Below, piece after piece: positions 49,491-58,209 of a DNA stretch of 64,000 nt. The stretch lies in assembly GCF_002160755.1 (NCBI RefSeq), contig NZ_NFLE01000005.1:83022-147021 (forward strand). Direction: 5' to 3'. This DNA is from Lachnoclostridium sp. An14. GTDB lineage: Bacteria; Bacillota; Clostridia; Lachnospirales; Lachnospiraceae. Made by a program: the position numbers and the translations under genes. The stretch's first letter is position 1. Every line of letters begins with the position of its first letter. A model generated the notes under the pieces. The model was given only the letters and a program-made list of their open reading frames with translations. It was not told the DNA's origin and searched no databases.

Positions 49491-50813
49491 ATGGGATTGG
49501 CTACATTTAAAGGCGGCGTTCACCCCTACGAGGGAAAAGAACTGTCGGAGAGCAAGCCGGTACAGGTGCTGATGCCCAAGGGAGAGCTGGTATTCCCCCT
49601 GTCCCAGCACATCGGCGCGCCCGCGAATCCTTTGGTGAAGAAGGGTGACCAGGTGCTTGCAGGCCAGATCATCGCGGAGGCAGGCGGTTTCATTTCCGCG
49701 AACGTGGTGTGTTCCGTGTCCGGTACGGTGAAGGCCGTAGAGCCGAGGAGAGTGGCGAACGGAGCCATGGTGAATTCCATCGTCGTGGAAAATGACGGCG
49801 AGTACAAGACCGTGGAGGGCGTCGGCGAGGACCGTGATTATACGGCGCTTTCCAAGGAGGAGATCCGGAAGATCGTAAAGGACGCCGGCATCGTGGGTCT
49901 GGGCGGAGCAGGTTTCCCCACTCACGTAAAGCTGACGCCGAAGGACGACGCGAAGATCGACTACGTGATCGTGAACGGGGCAGAGTGTGAGCCCTATCTG
50001 ACCAGCGACTACCGGCTGATGATCGAGGAGCCGGAGAAACTGGTGGGCGGCTTAAAGGTGATCCTGCGCCTGTTTGAGAACGCCAAAGGTGTGATCGGCA
50101 TTGAGAACAACAAGCCGGAGGCGATCAAAAAGCTGACGGAGTTAGTAAAGGACGAGCCGAAGATTTCCGTTTGTCCGCTGCTGACCAAGTACCCCCAGGG
50201 AGGCGAGCGTTCCCTGATCTACGCCGTGACCGGCAGGAAGGTAAATTCCTCCATGCTTCCGGCGGACGCGGGCTGCATCGTGGACAATGTGGATACTGTT
50301 ATTTCTATATATAATGCGGTCTGCAAATCCACCCCGCTTATGAGAAAGATCATCACCGTGACCGGCGACGCCATCGCCGAGCCCCAGAACTTCAACGTGA
50401 AACTGGGCACCAACTACGAGGAGCTGATCGAGGCAGCCGGCGGCTTTAAGACCGAGCCGGAGAAGGTGATCAACGGCGGCCCCATGATGGGACAGGCCAT
50501 GTTTGATTTCCACGCTCCCGTGATGAAGAATTCCTCCGCCCTTACCTGCATGAGCAAGGACGAGGTGGCGGCCAACGAGCCCACTCCCTGCATCCGCTGC
50601 GGACGCTGCGTGGACGTTTGCCCCAGCAACATCGTTCCGGTGCTGATGATGAGAGCGGCGGTGAACAACGACGCCGAGTCCTTTGAGAAATTAAACGGCA
50701 TGGAGTGTGTGGAGTGCGGCAGCTGTGCGTTCATCTGTCCGGCGAAACGTCCGCTCACCCAGGCGTTCAAGGAAATGAGAAAAGTGGTTGCGGCTAACCG
50801 CAGGAAGAAATAG
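49491..50813 (+). CDS. rnfC: Rnf complex subunit C (NADH-binding, 4Fe-4S)
   Basis: 440 residues: the N-terminal lipoyl-like region, GxGGAGFPTHVK NAD/FMN-binding motif, and two 4Fe-4S clusters near the C-terminus (CIRCGRCVDVCP, CVECGSCAFICP). It is the NADH-oxidising entry subunit of the ferredoxin:NAD+ oxidoreductase, which couples ferredoxin oxidation to sodium or proton export. First gene of rnfCDGEAB. The order C-D-G-E-A-B is typical for clostridia. Confidence 0.95.
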   Translation: MGLATFKGGVHPYEGKELSESKPVQVLMPKGELVFPLSQHIGAPANPLVKKGDQVLAGQIIAEAGGFISANVVCSVSGTVKAVEPRRVANGAMVNSIVVENDGEYKTVEGVGEDRDYTALSKEEIRKIVKDAGIVGLGGAGFPTHVKLTPKDDAKIDYVIVNGAECEPYLTSDYRLMIEEPEKLVGGLKVILRLFENAKGVIGIENNKPEAIKKLTELVKDEPKISVCPLLTKYPQGGERSLIYAVTGRKVNSSMLPADAGCIVDNVDTVISIYNAVCKSTPLMRKIITVTGDAIAEPQNFNVKLGTNYEELIEAAGGFKTEPEKVINGGPMMGQAMFDFHAPVMKNSSALTCMSKDEVAANEPTPCIRCGRCVDVCPSNIVPVLMMRAAVNNDAESFEKLNGMECVECGSCAFICPAKRPLTQAFKEMRKVVAANRRKK

Positions 50814-50826
50814 GAGGCGGAAGACA

Positions 50827-51768
50827 ATGAATAATATGTTGCACGTATCGTCATCCCCTCATGTCCGGGATAAGGTGACGACAAAGAACCTCATGTTTGA
50901 CGTGGTGATCGCGTTGATTCCTGCGACGGTATGGGGCGTTTATCAGTTTGGACTTTATGCGCTGGCAGTGGTGGTTGCTACCATAGCGGCCTGTGTGCTC
51001 AGCGAGTACGTTTGGGAAAAGGGAATGGGAAAGCCTATCACCATCGCTGACGGCAGCGCCGTGGTGACCGGTATCATCCTGGCCCTCAATATGCCTCCGG
51101 AGATCCCGATCTGGATGCCTATGTTAGGCGGCGTGTTTGCCATTATTGTGGTAAAGCAGCTGTTCGGCGGACTGGGACAGAACTTCATGAACCCGGCTCT
51201 GGCGGCCAGATGTTTCCTGCTGATCTCCTTCGCGGGAAATATGAACAATTTCTCCTCCGCGAAGCTGGGCTTTGACAGCGTGTCCGGAGCGACCCCCCTC
51301 GCGGCGATGAGAGCCGGCAGCCAGGTGGATCTGGCGGCCATGGTTGTGGGTAAGATCCCCGGAACCATCGGTGAGGTTTCCGTGATCGCCCTGTTAATCG
51401 GCGCTATCTACATGATCGTGAGAAAGGTCATCAGCCCCAGGATCCCCTTAATCTACATCGGGACCGTGGCGGTGTTCGTATTTATTTTTGGCGGTTTTGA
51501 CGTTACTTATACGGTGAACCAGATCTGTGCCGGCGGTCTGATCTTCGGCGCGTTCTTCATGGCCACCGACTACGTGACCAGCCCCATCACCAAGAAGGGG
51601 CAGGTGGTGTTTGGCATCCTTTTGGGCCTGTTAACCGGTATCTTCCGTCTGTGGGGCGGTTCTCCGGAGGGCGTGTCCTACGCCATCATTTTAAGCAACC
51701 TCTGTATGCCGATGATTGAGAAGATGACACTTCCCAAGGCATTTGGAAAGGAGGGCAAAAAAGCATGA
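50827..51768 (+). CDS. rnfD: Rnf complex subunit D
   Basis: 313 residues from ATG 50827 (AGGAGG upstream; a longer frame begins upstream without signal). About nine to ten membrane helices. The FMN-attachment motif SGATPL is present. RnfD binds FMN covalently and is one of the membrane electron carriers of the complex. Overlaps rnfG start by four bases. Confidence 0.95.
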   Translation: MNNMLHVSSSPHVRDKVTTKNLMFDVVIALIPATVWGVYQFGLYALAVVVATIAACVLSEYVWEKGMGKPITIADGSAVVTGIILALNMPPEIPIWMPMLGGVFAIIVVKQLFGGLGQNFMNPALAARCFLLISFAGNMNNFSSAKLGFDSVSGATPLAAMRAGSQVDLAAMVVGKIPGTIGEVSVIALLIGAIYMIVRKVISPRIPLIYIGTVAVFVFIFGGFDVTYTVNQICAGGLIFGAFFMATDYVTSPITKKGQVVFGILLGLLTGIFRLWGGSPEGVSYAIILSNLCMPMIEKMTLPKAFGKEGKKA

Positions 51769-52382
51769 ACATGAAGGGAATTGTAAAAGACGCGATCATG
51801 CTGTTTGTGATCACCCTGGTGGCCGGCGCGCTGTTGGGCGCTGTCCATGAGATCACTTTGGAGCCCATCGCGAAGGCACAGCAGGAGGCGGCAAACGCCA
51901 CCTACCGGGAGGTATTTCCCGACGCCACGAATTTCGTGACGACAGACGCTCTGACGGCGGCTGTGGAGAGCAGCGCCGATACCATCGCGGCCCAGGGCTT
52001 TGGCTCTGTATCTGTGGATGGTGCCATGGAGGCTCAGGACGCCTCCGGAAACGTGATCGGCTACATGATCACCGCCAGCTCCGCTGAGGGCTACGGCGGC
52101 ACTGTGCAGATCTCCGTAGGCGTTACCAGCGACGGCGCTCTCACCGGCGTGGGATTCCTGACCCTGTCTGAGACCCCTGGCCTTGGTATGAAGGCCCAGG
52201 AGCCGGAGTTTAAGAATCAGTTTCCGGGCAAGAGCATCGCGGATGTGTTTGAGGTGACCAAGACCACCGCGTCCGCGGACAACCAGGTGCAGGCCATCAG
52301 CGGCGCGACCATCACGTCCAGCGCTGTGACCGGCGCGTTAAACGCTGCGGCTTACTTTGTAAACAACTGCATTGCCGAGTAG
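51765..52382 (+). CDS. rnfG: Rnf complex subunit G
   Basis: 205 residues with an N-terminal membrane anchor (~12-32) and an extracytoplasmic FMN-binding domain. The covalent FMN site is SGATITSSAV near residues 178-187, with the flavin attached to the Thr. Start overlaps rnfD (ATGA). AAGGAGGG precedes it by nine bases. Confidence 0.95.
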   Translation: MNMKGIVKDAIMLFVITLVAGALLGAVHEITLEPIAKAQQEAANATYREVFPDATNFVTTDALTAAVESSADTIAAQGFGSVSVDGAMEAQDASGNVIGYMITASSAEGYGGTVQISVGVTSDGALTGVGFLTLSETPGLGMKAQEPEFKNQFPGKSIADVFEVTKTTASADNQVQAISGATITSSAVTGALNAAAYFVNNCIAE

Positions 52383-52397
52383 GAGGTGGAGAGATAG

Positions 52398-53078
52398 ATG
52401 AACAAGTATACAGAACGTATTTATAACGGTATCTGGAAGGAGAACCCGATCTTCGTTCAGATGCTGGGCCTCTGTCCCACCCTGGCGGTAACGACCTCCG
52501 CCATCAACGGACTGGGCATGGGACTTTCCACTACCGCGGTTTTGGTGGCGGCAAACTTAATCATCGCCGCCCTCAGAAAGGTCATTCCCGACCGTCTCCG
52601 CCTGCCGGGGGAGATCGTGGTCGTGGCATCCATGGTTACCATCGTGGATATGCTGATGGAGGGCTTTGTGCCGTCCTTATACAGCGCTCTGGGAATCTAC
52701 ATTCCCCTGATCGTTGTAAACTGTATCATTCTTGGCCGTGCCGAGGCGTATGCCATGAAGAACGGCCCCATCGTTTCCGCCTTTGACGGAATCGGAATGG
52801 GCCTGGGATTCACCGTTGCCCTGGTACTGATCGGCGGTTTCCGTGAGATTCTGGGCGCGGGCAGCATTTTCGGCATCACCATTATGCCGGCCTCCTACAC
52901 CCCGATCTCCATTTTCATCCTGGCTCCGGGAGCGTTCTTCGTGCTGGCTATGCTGACTGCCCTGCAGAACAAGCTGAAAGCGCCCTGCGCGACCAACGTG
53001 AAGAAGAAAAAGAAATCCAGCGGCTGTAACGGCGACTGCTTAAGCTGTGCCGGACATGACCAGGCAAAGGCCGAGTAA
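52398..53078 (+). CDS. rnfE: Rnf complex subunit E
   Basis: 226 residues, about six membrane helices, with family segments VQMLGLCPTLAVTTSAING and LGRAEAYAMKNGP. The C-terminus has a Lys-rich stretch and CNGDCLSCAGH, a small cysteine cluster found in some Firmicute RnfE proteins but not in classic proteobacterial ones. RnfA and RnfE together hold a membrane 2Fe-2S centre. Confidence 0.94.
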   Translation: MNKYTERIYNGIWKENPIFVQMLGLCPTLAVTTSAINGLGMGLSTTAVLVAANLIIAALRKVIPDRLRLPGEIVVVASMVTIVDMLMEGFVPSLYSALGIYIPLIVVNCIILGRAEAYAMKNGPIVSAFDGIGMGLGFTVALVLIGGFREILGAGSIFGITIMPASYTPISIFILAPGAFFVLAMLTALQNKLKAPCATNVKKKKKSSGCNGDCLSCAGHDQAKAE

Positions 53079-53098
53079 GGAAAGAGGAGGGGAAATAG

Positions 53099-53674
53099 AT
53101 GGTAGAGTTACTCATTATCGCGATAAGCTCCGCGCTTGTCAGCAACGTCGTACTGAGCCAGTTCCTTGGAATCTGTTCCTTCGTCGGCGTTTCCAAGAAG
53201 GTCAGCACCTCCGCAGGAATGGGCGGTGCGGTTATCTTCGTTATCACGATCGCGTCCATCGTGGCCAGCCTCATTTATGAGTTCGTGCTGGAGCCCTTGG
53301 GCCTGGATTGGCTGAACACCATTGTATTCATCCTGGTGATCGCCGCCCTGGTGCAGATCGTGGAGATGTTCTTAAAGAAGTGCATGGTGTCCCTGTACAA
53401 CGCCCTGGGCGTGTACCTGCCCCTGATCACCACCAACTGCGCCGTGCTGGGCGTTGCGTTAAACAACGTAAAGTATGAGTACAGCTTTCTTCAGAGCGTG
53501 GTAAACGGCGTGGGTACGGCTCTCGGCTACACCATTGCCATCGTGCTGTTAGCGGGTATCCGTGAGCACATCGAGGGGAACGACATTCCGCACAACTTCC
53601 AGGGATCTCCCATCGTACTGGTAACCGCGGGATTGATGGCAATCGCATTTTTCGGATTTTCCGGATTACTGTAA
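53099..53674 (+). CDS. rnfA: Rnf complex subunit A
   Basis: 191 residues with about six membrane helices and the conserved NVVLSQFLGICSFVG and LPLITTNCAVLG motifs (RnfA cysteines Cys25 and Cys113 region). It is the paralogue and partner of RnfE. AGGAGGGG precedes ATG 53099. Confidence 0.95.
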   Translation: MVELLIIAISSALVSNVVLSQFLGICSFVGVSKKVSTSAGMGGAVIFVITIASIVASLIYEFVLEPLGLDWLNTIVFILVIAALVQIVEMFLKKCMVSLYNALGVYLPLITTNCAVLGVALNNVKYEYSFLQSVVNGVGTALGYTIAIVLLAGIREHIEGNDIPHNFQGSPIVLVTAGLMAIAFFGFSGLL

Positions 53675-53689
53675 GGGGAGGAGACGAAA

Positions 53690-54481
53690 ATGAATATTAT
53701 GGCAATCGTTATCGCTGCCGCCGTAGTGGCCGCGGTCGGAATCGTAGTTGGTTTCGGCCTGGGGATCTTCGGCGAGGCGTTTAAGGTAGAAGTAGACGAG
53801 AAGGAAATGGCAGTCCGCGAGGAGCTGCCGGGAAACAACTGCGGCGGCTGCGGTTTCGCGGGCTGTGACGCTCTGGCAAAGGCCATCGCCGCAGGCGAGG
53901 CTCCTGTAAACGCCTGTCCCGTAGGCGGCGCTCCCGTAGCGGAGAAGATCGCGGCCATCATGGGCGTGGACGCGGCGGCCGGCGTGAAGAAGGTGGCCTT
54001 TGTAAAATGTAAGGGCACCTGTGACAAGGCGAAAAATCAGTATCAGTACTCCGGCATTGAGGACTGCCGCAAGGCGATGGTAACGCCCGGCGCCGGTCCG
54101 AAGGCCTGCTCCTACGGCTGTATGGGCTTTGGCTCCTGCGTGAAGGCCTGCCAGTTCGGCGCCATCGAGGTGATCGACGGCATCGCTGTGGTGGACAAGG
54201 AGAAATGTGTGGCCTGCGGCGCCTGTGTGGCTGCCTGCCCGAAGAATCTGATTGAGCTGGTACCCTACGACGCGAAGCATCTGGTACAGTGTTCTTCCCA
54301 TGACAAGGGCAAGGATGTGAAGGCAAAATGCGAGGTTGGCTGCATCGGCTGTACGCTGTGCACGAAACAGTGCGAATTCGACGCCATTCACATGGACAAC
54401 AACGTGGCGGTCATCGACTACGAGAAGTGCACCAACTGCGGCAAATGCGCAGAAAAGTGCCCGGTGAAGGTGATCCAGTAA
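53690..54481 (+). CDS. rnfB: Rnf complex subunit B (ferredoxin-oxidising, multi-4Fe-4S)
   Basis: 263 residues: a membrane helix ~5-25, the Fe-S domain NCGGCGFAGCDALA, and then ferredoxin-like clusters GCMGFGSCVKACQFG, CVACGACVAACPKN, GCIGCTLCTKQC and CTNCGKCAEKCPV. The number of cysteines fits five or six clusters. It accepts electrons from reduced ferredoxin. Last gene of the operon, followed by a terminator. Confidence 0.95.
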   Translation: MNIMAIVIAAAVVAAVGIVVGFGLGIFGEAFKVEVDEKEMAVREELPGNNCGGCGFAGCDALAKAIAAGEAPVNACPVGGAPVAEKIAAIMGVDAAAGVKKVAFVKCKGTCDKAKNQYQYSGIEDCRKAMVTPGAGPKACSYGCMGFGSCVKACQFGAIEVIDGIAVVDKEKCVACGACVAACPKNLIELVPYDAKHLVQCSSHDKGKDVKAKCEVGCIGCTLCTKQCEFDAIHMDNNVAVIDYEKCTNCGKCAEKCPVKVIQ

Positions 54482-54494
54482 GGAAAATAGGTGA

Positions 54495-54525
54495 GAGGGA
54501 ACTCCGGGAGGGGTTCCCTTTTTTT
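54495..54525 (+). terminator. Terminator of the rnf operon
   Basis: GGGAAC pairs with GTTCCC around a 10-base GC-rich loop, followed by T7. The T-run leads directly into dispersed repeat copy B. Confidence 0.85.
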
Positions 54526-54652
54526 GTGTCATAGGAAACTGCGTTCCCTATGACACAAAAGCCTCCGGCGGGAGGCGCACTCCGCGCAGAGGAATATGGC
54601 TGCTGACGCAGCCGCGCTCCGGCGCGAGTGTACGCCAAGCGCACACTTTTTT
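54526..54652 (+). repeat. Dispersed multi-hairpin repeat, copy B (full length)
   Basis: Hairpin 54526-54556 (GTGTCATAGG...CCTATGACAC), then CCTCC/GGGAGG, GGCTGC-TGAC-GCAGCC, CGCTCCGGCG and finally GTGTACGC-CAA-GCGCACAC followed by T6, which looks like an intrinsic terminator. Nearly identical to copy A at 23,056. Confidence 0.85.
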
Positions 54653-54704
54653 ACAGTGGAGAAAGCTGGGGATGTGGCGTAGAGAACTGGGGGAGCTATG
54701 ACGC

Positions 54705-54762
54705 GGAGGACTCCGGCGGGAGGCACACTCCGCGCAAGGGAAACTGGCTGCCGCGTGCTGCG
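54705..54762 (+). repeat. Dispersed repeat, partial copy D
   Basis: GGACTCCGGCGGGAGGCACACTCCGCGC-like middle of the family followed by CTGGCTGCCGCG; hairpin 1 and the terminal stem are missing. It lies 53 bases after copy B, in the leader of the YARHG lipoprotein gene. Confidence 0.55.
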
Positions 54763-54873
54763 AAAATGTCAGAAAGAATTAAGGGGAGAGTAAGGACGGA
54801 AACGCCCGGGCCTGCTACAATAAAAGAAATGGAGCGTATTGGCAGAACAGTCAGAGAAAGGAGAGGAAACGGG

Positions 54874-56274
54874 ATGAAAAAACAGTGGCTGATCTTGATG
54901 GCAGTGTTGTGGATGGCGGGATGCCAGGCGGCGGAAGGGCCTGTGACGGATCGGACGTCGGCCGCGGCGGAGACAGAGGAGGAAATGCAGGGAGAAACAG
55001 CCCCGGCTGCGCCGCCGGAGGAGCGGGAGATCACGGCGGAGGCGAAGGCCTGCTGCGGGACTTATTTTCAGGCGGGAAATTATGAGCGGCAGCTGGAGGT
55101 GCTGCCGGGAGAACGGCTGCATCGGAACCGTCTGATGGTGATGTTAAAGGAAGTGGAAAATGGGGATTGGCAGAGTGCGATCCTGGACACCTATACGCTG
55201 GACTATGATCCGGGAACACCCGTCTATACAATGGAGGGCCAAGACGGTGCCGGATCAGAGCTGAAGGTCACATTTCTGGAAAACGGAGCGATTCAGGCGG
55301 AGCTCATCCAGGCGGGAGAGGACGGAGCGTTGGATGCCGGGCAGGTGAACGGCACCTATTATCCCACGGACAGCCTGTTTTGTCCGGAGCTCCTTACCAG
55401 ACTGGTCAATGCCGCGGACACCAATGGGCTGACAAAGGCGGAGCTGAAAATTTTGCGGAACCAGTATTACGCGATTCTGGGCAGAGGCTTTGATTCGCCG
55501 GAGCTGTCGGCGTATTTTGAGCAGCAGCCCTGGTATCGGAAAACCGTATCCCCGGAGGACTTCTCTGAGGAGCGGCTGTCCGGCCTGTTTCGGAGGAATA
55601 TTGCTTTTCTCAAGGAACAGGAGGACATGAAGGAGGATGAGGACGCAGCCGCCTATAAAGAGACCTGGGAAGGCCTGCCGGAGACCCCCTATCAGAGCCT
55701 GCTGCCGGATTCCGGGGAGATCTGGGTCACCTTTTCGGCGGATGCGGAACGGGCAGAGGATCGGGGAATCTATTATGAAGTCCCAGGGGAGATTGCCCTG
55801 CCGGTGACCATGACCGGGGAGGAATATGAGCAGGTGATGGAGCAGGGAAAAACCGTCATTTTGACTCTGGACGCTCTGAACGGCAAACAAGCGGTGGCAG
55901 CCCGTTCCGACAACCCGAATTACGGGGACTGTATGCTGACGGCCTTAGAGGAAGGGGAGGCGGGAAACGGAGAGCCGGATTATTATTTTTTATCCTATGA
56001 ACTGGATAAGGGCAGCTACAGCCTTTGGCATAACAGCGCCGATACCTTATTCTGCCCGGTCTATAAGGGGCCGGTCTGCGTTCTGAAGGGAGCGGAGGAG
56101 GAATATGGCAATTATTTCACCATGGATGGCAACCGTTCCGCCCAGGTGCCGGGAGTTTTTCGGAGAATCCGCTATGAGGCTGAGGACGCGGGCAATACCA
56201 GCGATTATTCCGGCAATAAACCGGTGTTTGACGAGAAGGGGTATCTCAAGGCCCTGTACTATTTTGGGGATTAG
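54874..56274 (+). CDS. YARHG-domain lipoprotein
   Basis: 466 residues from ATG 54874 (AGGAG nine bases before; the longer upstream frame runs through repeat DNA). Signal peptide with lipobox WMAGC (Cys ~17), an acidic low-complexity linker, and the YARHG domain near residues 185-240 (LTKAELKILRNQYYAILGR, ELSAYFEQQPWY). YARHG is an extracellular domain of unknown role, named for its conserved motif (here YAILG). The C-terminal ~200 residues match no family I recognise. Confidence 0.78.
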   Translation: MKKQWLILMAVLWMAGCQAAEGPVTDRTSAAAETEEEMQGETAPAAPPEEREITAEAKACCGTYFQAGNYERQLEVLPGERLHRNRLMVMLKEVENGDWQSAILDTYTLDYDPGTPVYTMEGQDGAGSELKVTFLENGAIQAELIQAGEDGALDAGQVNGTYYPTDSLFCPELLTRLVNAADTNGLTKAELKILRNQYYAILGRGFDSPELSAYFEQQPWYRKTVSPEDFSEERLSGLFRRNIAFLKEQEDMKEDEDAAAYKETWEGLPETPYQSLLPDSGEIWVTFSADAERAEDRGIYYEVPGEIALPVTMTGEEYEQVMEQGKTVILTLDALNGKQAVAARSDNPNYGDCMLTALEEGEAGNGEPDYYFLSYELDKGSYSLWHNSADTLFCPVYKGPVCVLKGAEEEYGNYFTMDGNRSAQVPGVFRRIRYEAEDAGNTSDYSGNKPVFDEKGYLKALYYFGD

Positions 56275-56389
56275 GCGGAAATCCATCGAAAGGACGGCGG
56301 CGAATGGTCATAGCGGTGGCAGAACGGCCGCAGAATGAACCACGAAAGAACGGGCCATAAAAATGTTTGCAGTTGGCGCGGAATTTTGG

Positions 56390-56451
56390 TTGACAATTCC
56401 ATAGTATTTTGGTAGGATTATGGAAGTTAATTAAAACTAACTACAATCAAC
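56390..56451 (+). promoter_or_regulatory. Promoter and DtxR/IdeR-like operator of the ABC operon
   Basis: TTGACA (56390-56395) and TAGGAT (56413-56418) are 17 bp apart; 56425-56451 holds the AGTTA...ACTAACT block also seen at the dps promoter (21 of 27 identical, same distance from the -10 box). Confidence 0.6.
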
Positions 56452-56497
56452 TCCGATGAACGGAAATCAATCAAAGGGACGACGGAGGAAGGAACCA

Positions 56498-57445
56498 TTG
56501 ACTTATATACTGATTAATCCGGTGGTGGACCGGATGTATGCCGGGGAGGAACTGGCCGCTTTTCTGGAGCGCCACCGGCTCTGCCGGGTATTCTGTGAGA
56601 CGGACTGGGGCGCCGTCGTCCGGGAGAAGTACCGCCGGCTGGCGGAGAGCGGCGGCGGTACAGTGGCGGATGTGCGCTGTCCGGAGGTGGAGCGGCGGCT
56701 AAAAAGAGGCGCTGCTCACTCAGAATGCTGGGCGGCCTGTCCGGAATCCATGGGAACGGCGGGAGAACGGGAGGAGAGCTGCTGGAGGGAACGGCCGCGG
56801 GAGTGCCGGGAAATGTCCGTCTCCCTGGCGGGGCTGGCGGAAGACGGCCGGGAAATGTCTGTCTCCCTGGCGGGGCGGACGAAGGACGGCCCGGAGCCGT
56901 CCGGCAGCCTGGCGGGGCTGGCAAAAGACGGCTGGGAACCATCCGCCTCCCTGGCGGGGCTGGCAGAAGACGGCCGGGAACCGTCCGCCTCCCTGGCGGG
57001 GCGGACGAAAGACGGCCCGGAGCCGTCCGGCAGCCTGGCCGTACCTGCCATTGAGCCCATTCTTCTTCACTGTGCCAGGGAGATCGCCGGACGGCCGGAG
57101 CTTTGGGGAGAGAAGAAGATCATCACCACCCCCTGCCAGGCTCTGGCGGACGCCGGGAATGAGCTGGGGCTTTCGGATACGGAGTTTATCCCCTGGAACC
57201 GGCTGCTGGAGCGGCTGGAACCGTCCCGCGGGCCGGGAAACGGCAATCGCCTGAAGGCCGGGACGCTGGAGGAGAGCCCGATTCCGCCGGGATTTTTCTC
57301 CTCCCTGGGAGAGGTGGATTCTGTGACCGGGCCGGACGCGGTGGAGCGGTATCTGGGCCGGGAGTGTTGGAAGGGAGTGAAGCTTGTGGAGCTGTTATAC
57401 TGTGACGGCGGCTGTCACAACGGGGACGGGGTGACAGGGCTGTGA
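56498..57445 (+). CDS. Unknown protein with internal 14-residue repeat array, first gene of ABC operon
   Basis: 315 residues from TTG 56498 (GGAGG at 56484-56488, nine bases before); the ATG at 56456 lacks a site and overlaps the operator. The N-terminal ~70 residues (YILINPVVDRMYAGEELAAF) and C-terminal ~135 residues (LLHCAREIAGRP, ITTPCQALADAGNELG) look like parts of one globular domain, with conserved-looking cysteines. Between them is a Ser/Leu/Ala/Gly repeat region (nt 56810-57040). No family recognised. Overlaps the permease gene by four bases, so its role is probably tied to the transporter. Confidence 0.6.
   Translation: MTYILINPVVDRMYAGEELAAFLERHRLCRVFCETDWGAVVREKYRRLAESGGGTVADVRCPEVERRLKRGAAHSECWAACPESMGTAGEREESCWRERPRECREMSVSLAGLAEDGREMSVSLAGRTKDGPEPSGSLAGLAKDGWEPSASLAGLAEDGREPSASLAGRTKDGPEPSGSLAVPAIEPILLHCAREIAGRPELWGEKKIITTPCQALADAGNELGLSDTEFIPWNRLLERLEPSRGPGNGNRLKAGTLEESPIPPGFFSSLGEVDSVTGPDAVERYLGRECWKGVKLVELLYCDGGCHNGDGVTGL
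56810..57040 (+). repeat. 42-bp (14-codon) tandem repeat, 5.5 units
   Basis: Units start at 56810, 56852, 56894, 56936 and 56978, with a half unit at 57020. The peptide unit is of the type EPSASLAGLAEDGR, alternating with SLAGRTKDGP. Neighbouring units differ by a few bases and two unit types alternate, as expected after unequal recombination. In-frame length change keeps the gene intact. Confidence 0.9.
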
Positions 57446-58209
57446 GCCGGCTGAAACGGTTTCTGCCGCCGCTGGCAGGGATTTTGCTGATTCTGGCGGT
57501 GTGGTACGGGATCTGCCGCATGGAGCTGTTCAGCGCCTACGTACTGCCGCCGCCGGGAAAGGTGCTGGACAGTTTCCGGAAAATGTGGCTGTCCGGGGAG
57601 ATCTTTGAGGATGTGGCCATCAGCATGGCCCGGGTGTTCCGCGGCTTTTTCATCGCCTTTGTCCTGGCGTTTATACTGGGGATGGCGCGGGCGGTGCTGC
57701 CGGCGGCGGGGCCGTACTTTGAGTATCTGGTGCAGTTTTTCCGGAATGTGCCCCCTTTAAGCATGATTCCCCTGCTGATCCTCTGGTGCGGCATCGGGGA
57801 GACCACAAAGACGGTGATCATCGTGCTGGCCTCCTTTTTTCCCATGTATTTAAACATCGTAAAAGGGTTTACGGGCTGTGACCGGAAACTCATGGAGGTG
57901 GGGGATATGTTTGGCTACGGGCGTGGGGAGAAATTTCTGAAAATCGTTCTGCCCTACGCGTCGGCGGACATCCTGGTGGGAATGCGCATCGGGCTGGGCT
58001 ACAGCTGGCGGGCCATCATCGGGGCGGAGATGGTGGCGGCATCCACGGGGCTGGGCCACATGATCCTGTTTGCCCAGCAGATGTCCCGGACGGACAAGGT
58101 GATCGTGGGCATCCTGGTGATCGGCGCCGTGGGCTATGTCACGGACCGGCTGTTTGGGCTGGCCATCAGCAGACTGTTGAAAGGAACGTATGAAAATGGG
58201 TGGGATTGA
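57442..58209 (+). CDS. ABC transporter permease, SsuC/TauC-like
   Basis: 255 residues from GTG 57442, overlapping the stop of the gene before. About six membrane helices and the EAA motif region (EVGDMFGYGRGEKFLKIVLP) of the nitrate/sulfonate/taurine permease family. It forms the membrane channel of the importer with the ATPase and binding protein encoded next. Confidence 0.9.
   Translation: MSRLKRFLPPLAGILLILAVWYGICRMELFSAYVLPPPGKVLDSFRKMWLSGEIFEDVAISMARVFRGFFIAFVLAFILGMARAVLPAAGPYFEYLVQFFRNVPPLSMIPLLILWCGIGETTKTVIIVLASFFPMYLNIVKGFTGCDRKLMEVGDMFGYGRGEKFLKIVLPYASADILVGMRIGLGYSWRAIIGAEMVAASTGLGHMILFAQQMSRTDKVIVGILVIGAVGYVTDRLFGLAISRLLKGTYENGWD

Noticed and set aside
54411..54726. Minus-strand frames over the end of rnfB and repeat copy B
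   Set aside because: Antisense to rnfB and made of repeat DNA; no start signals.
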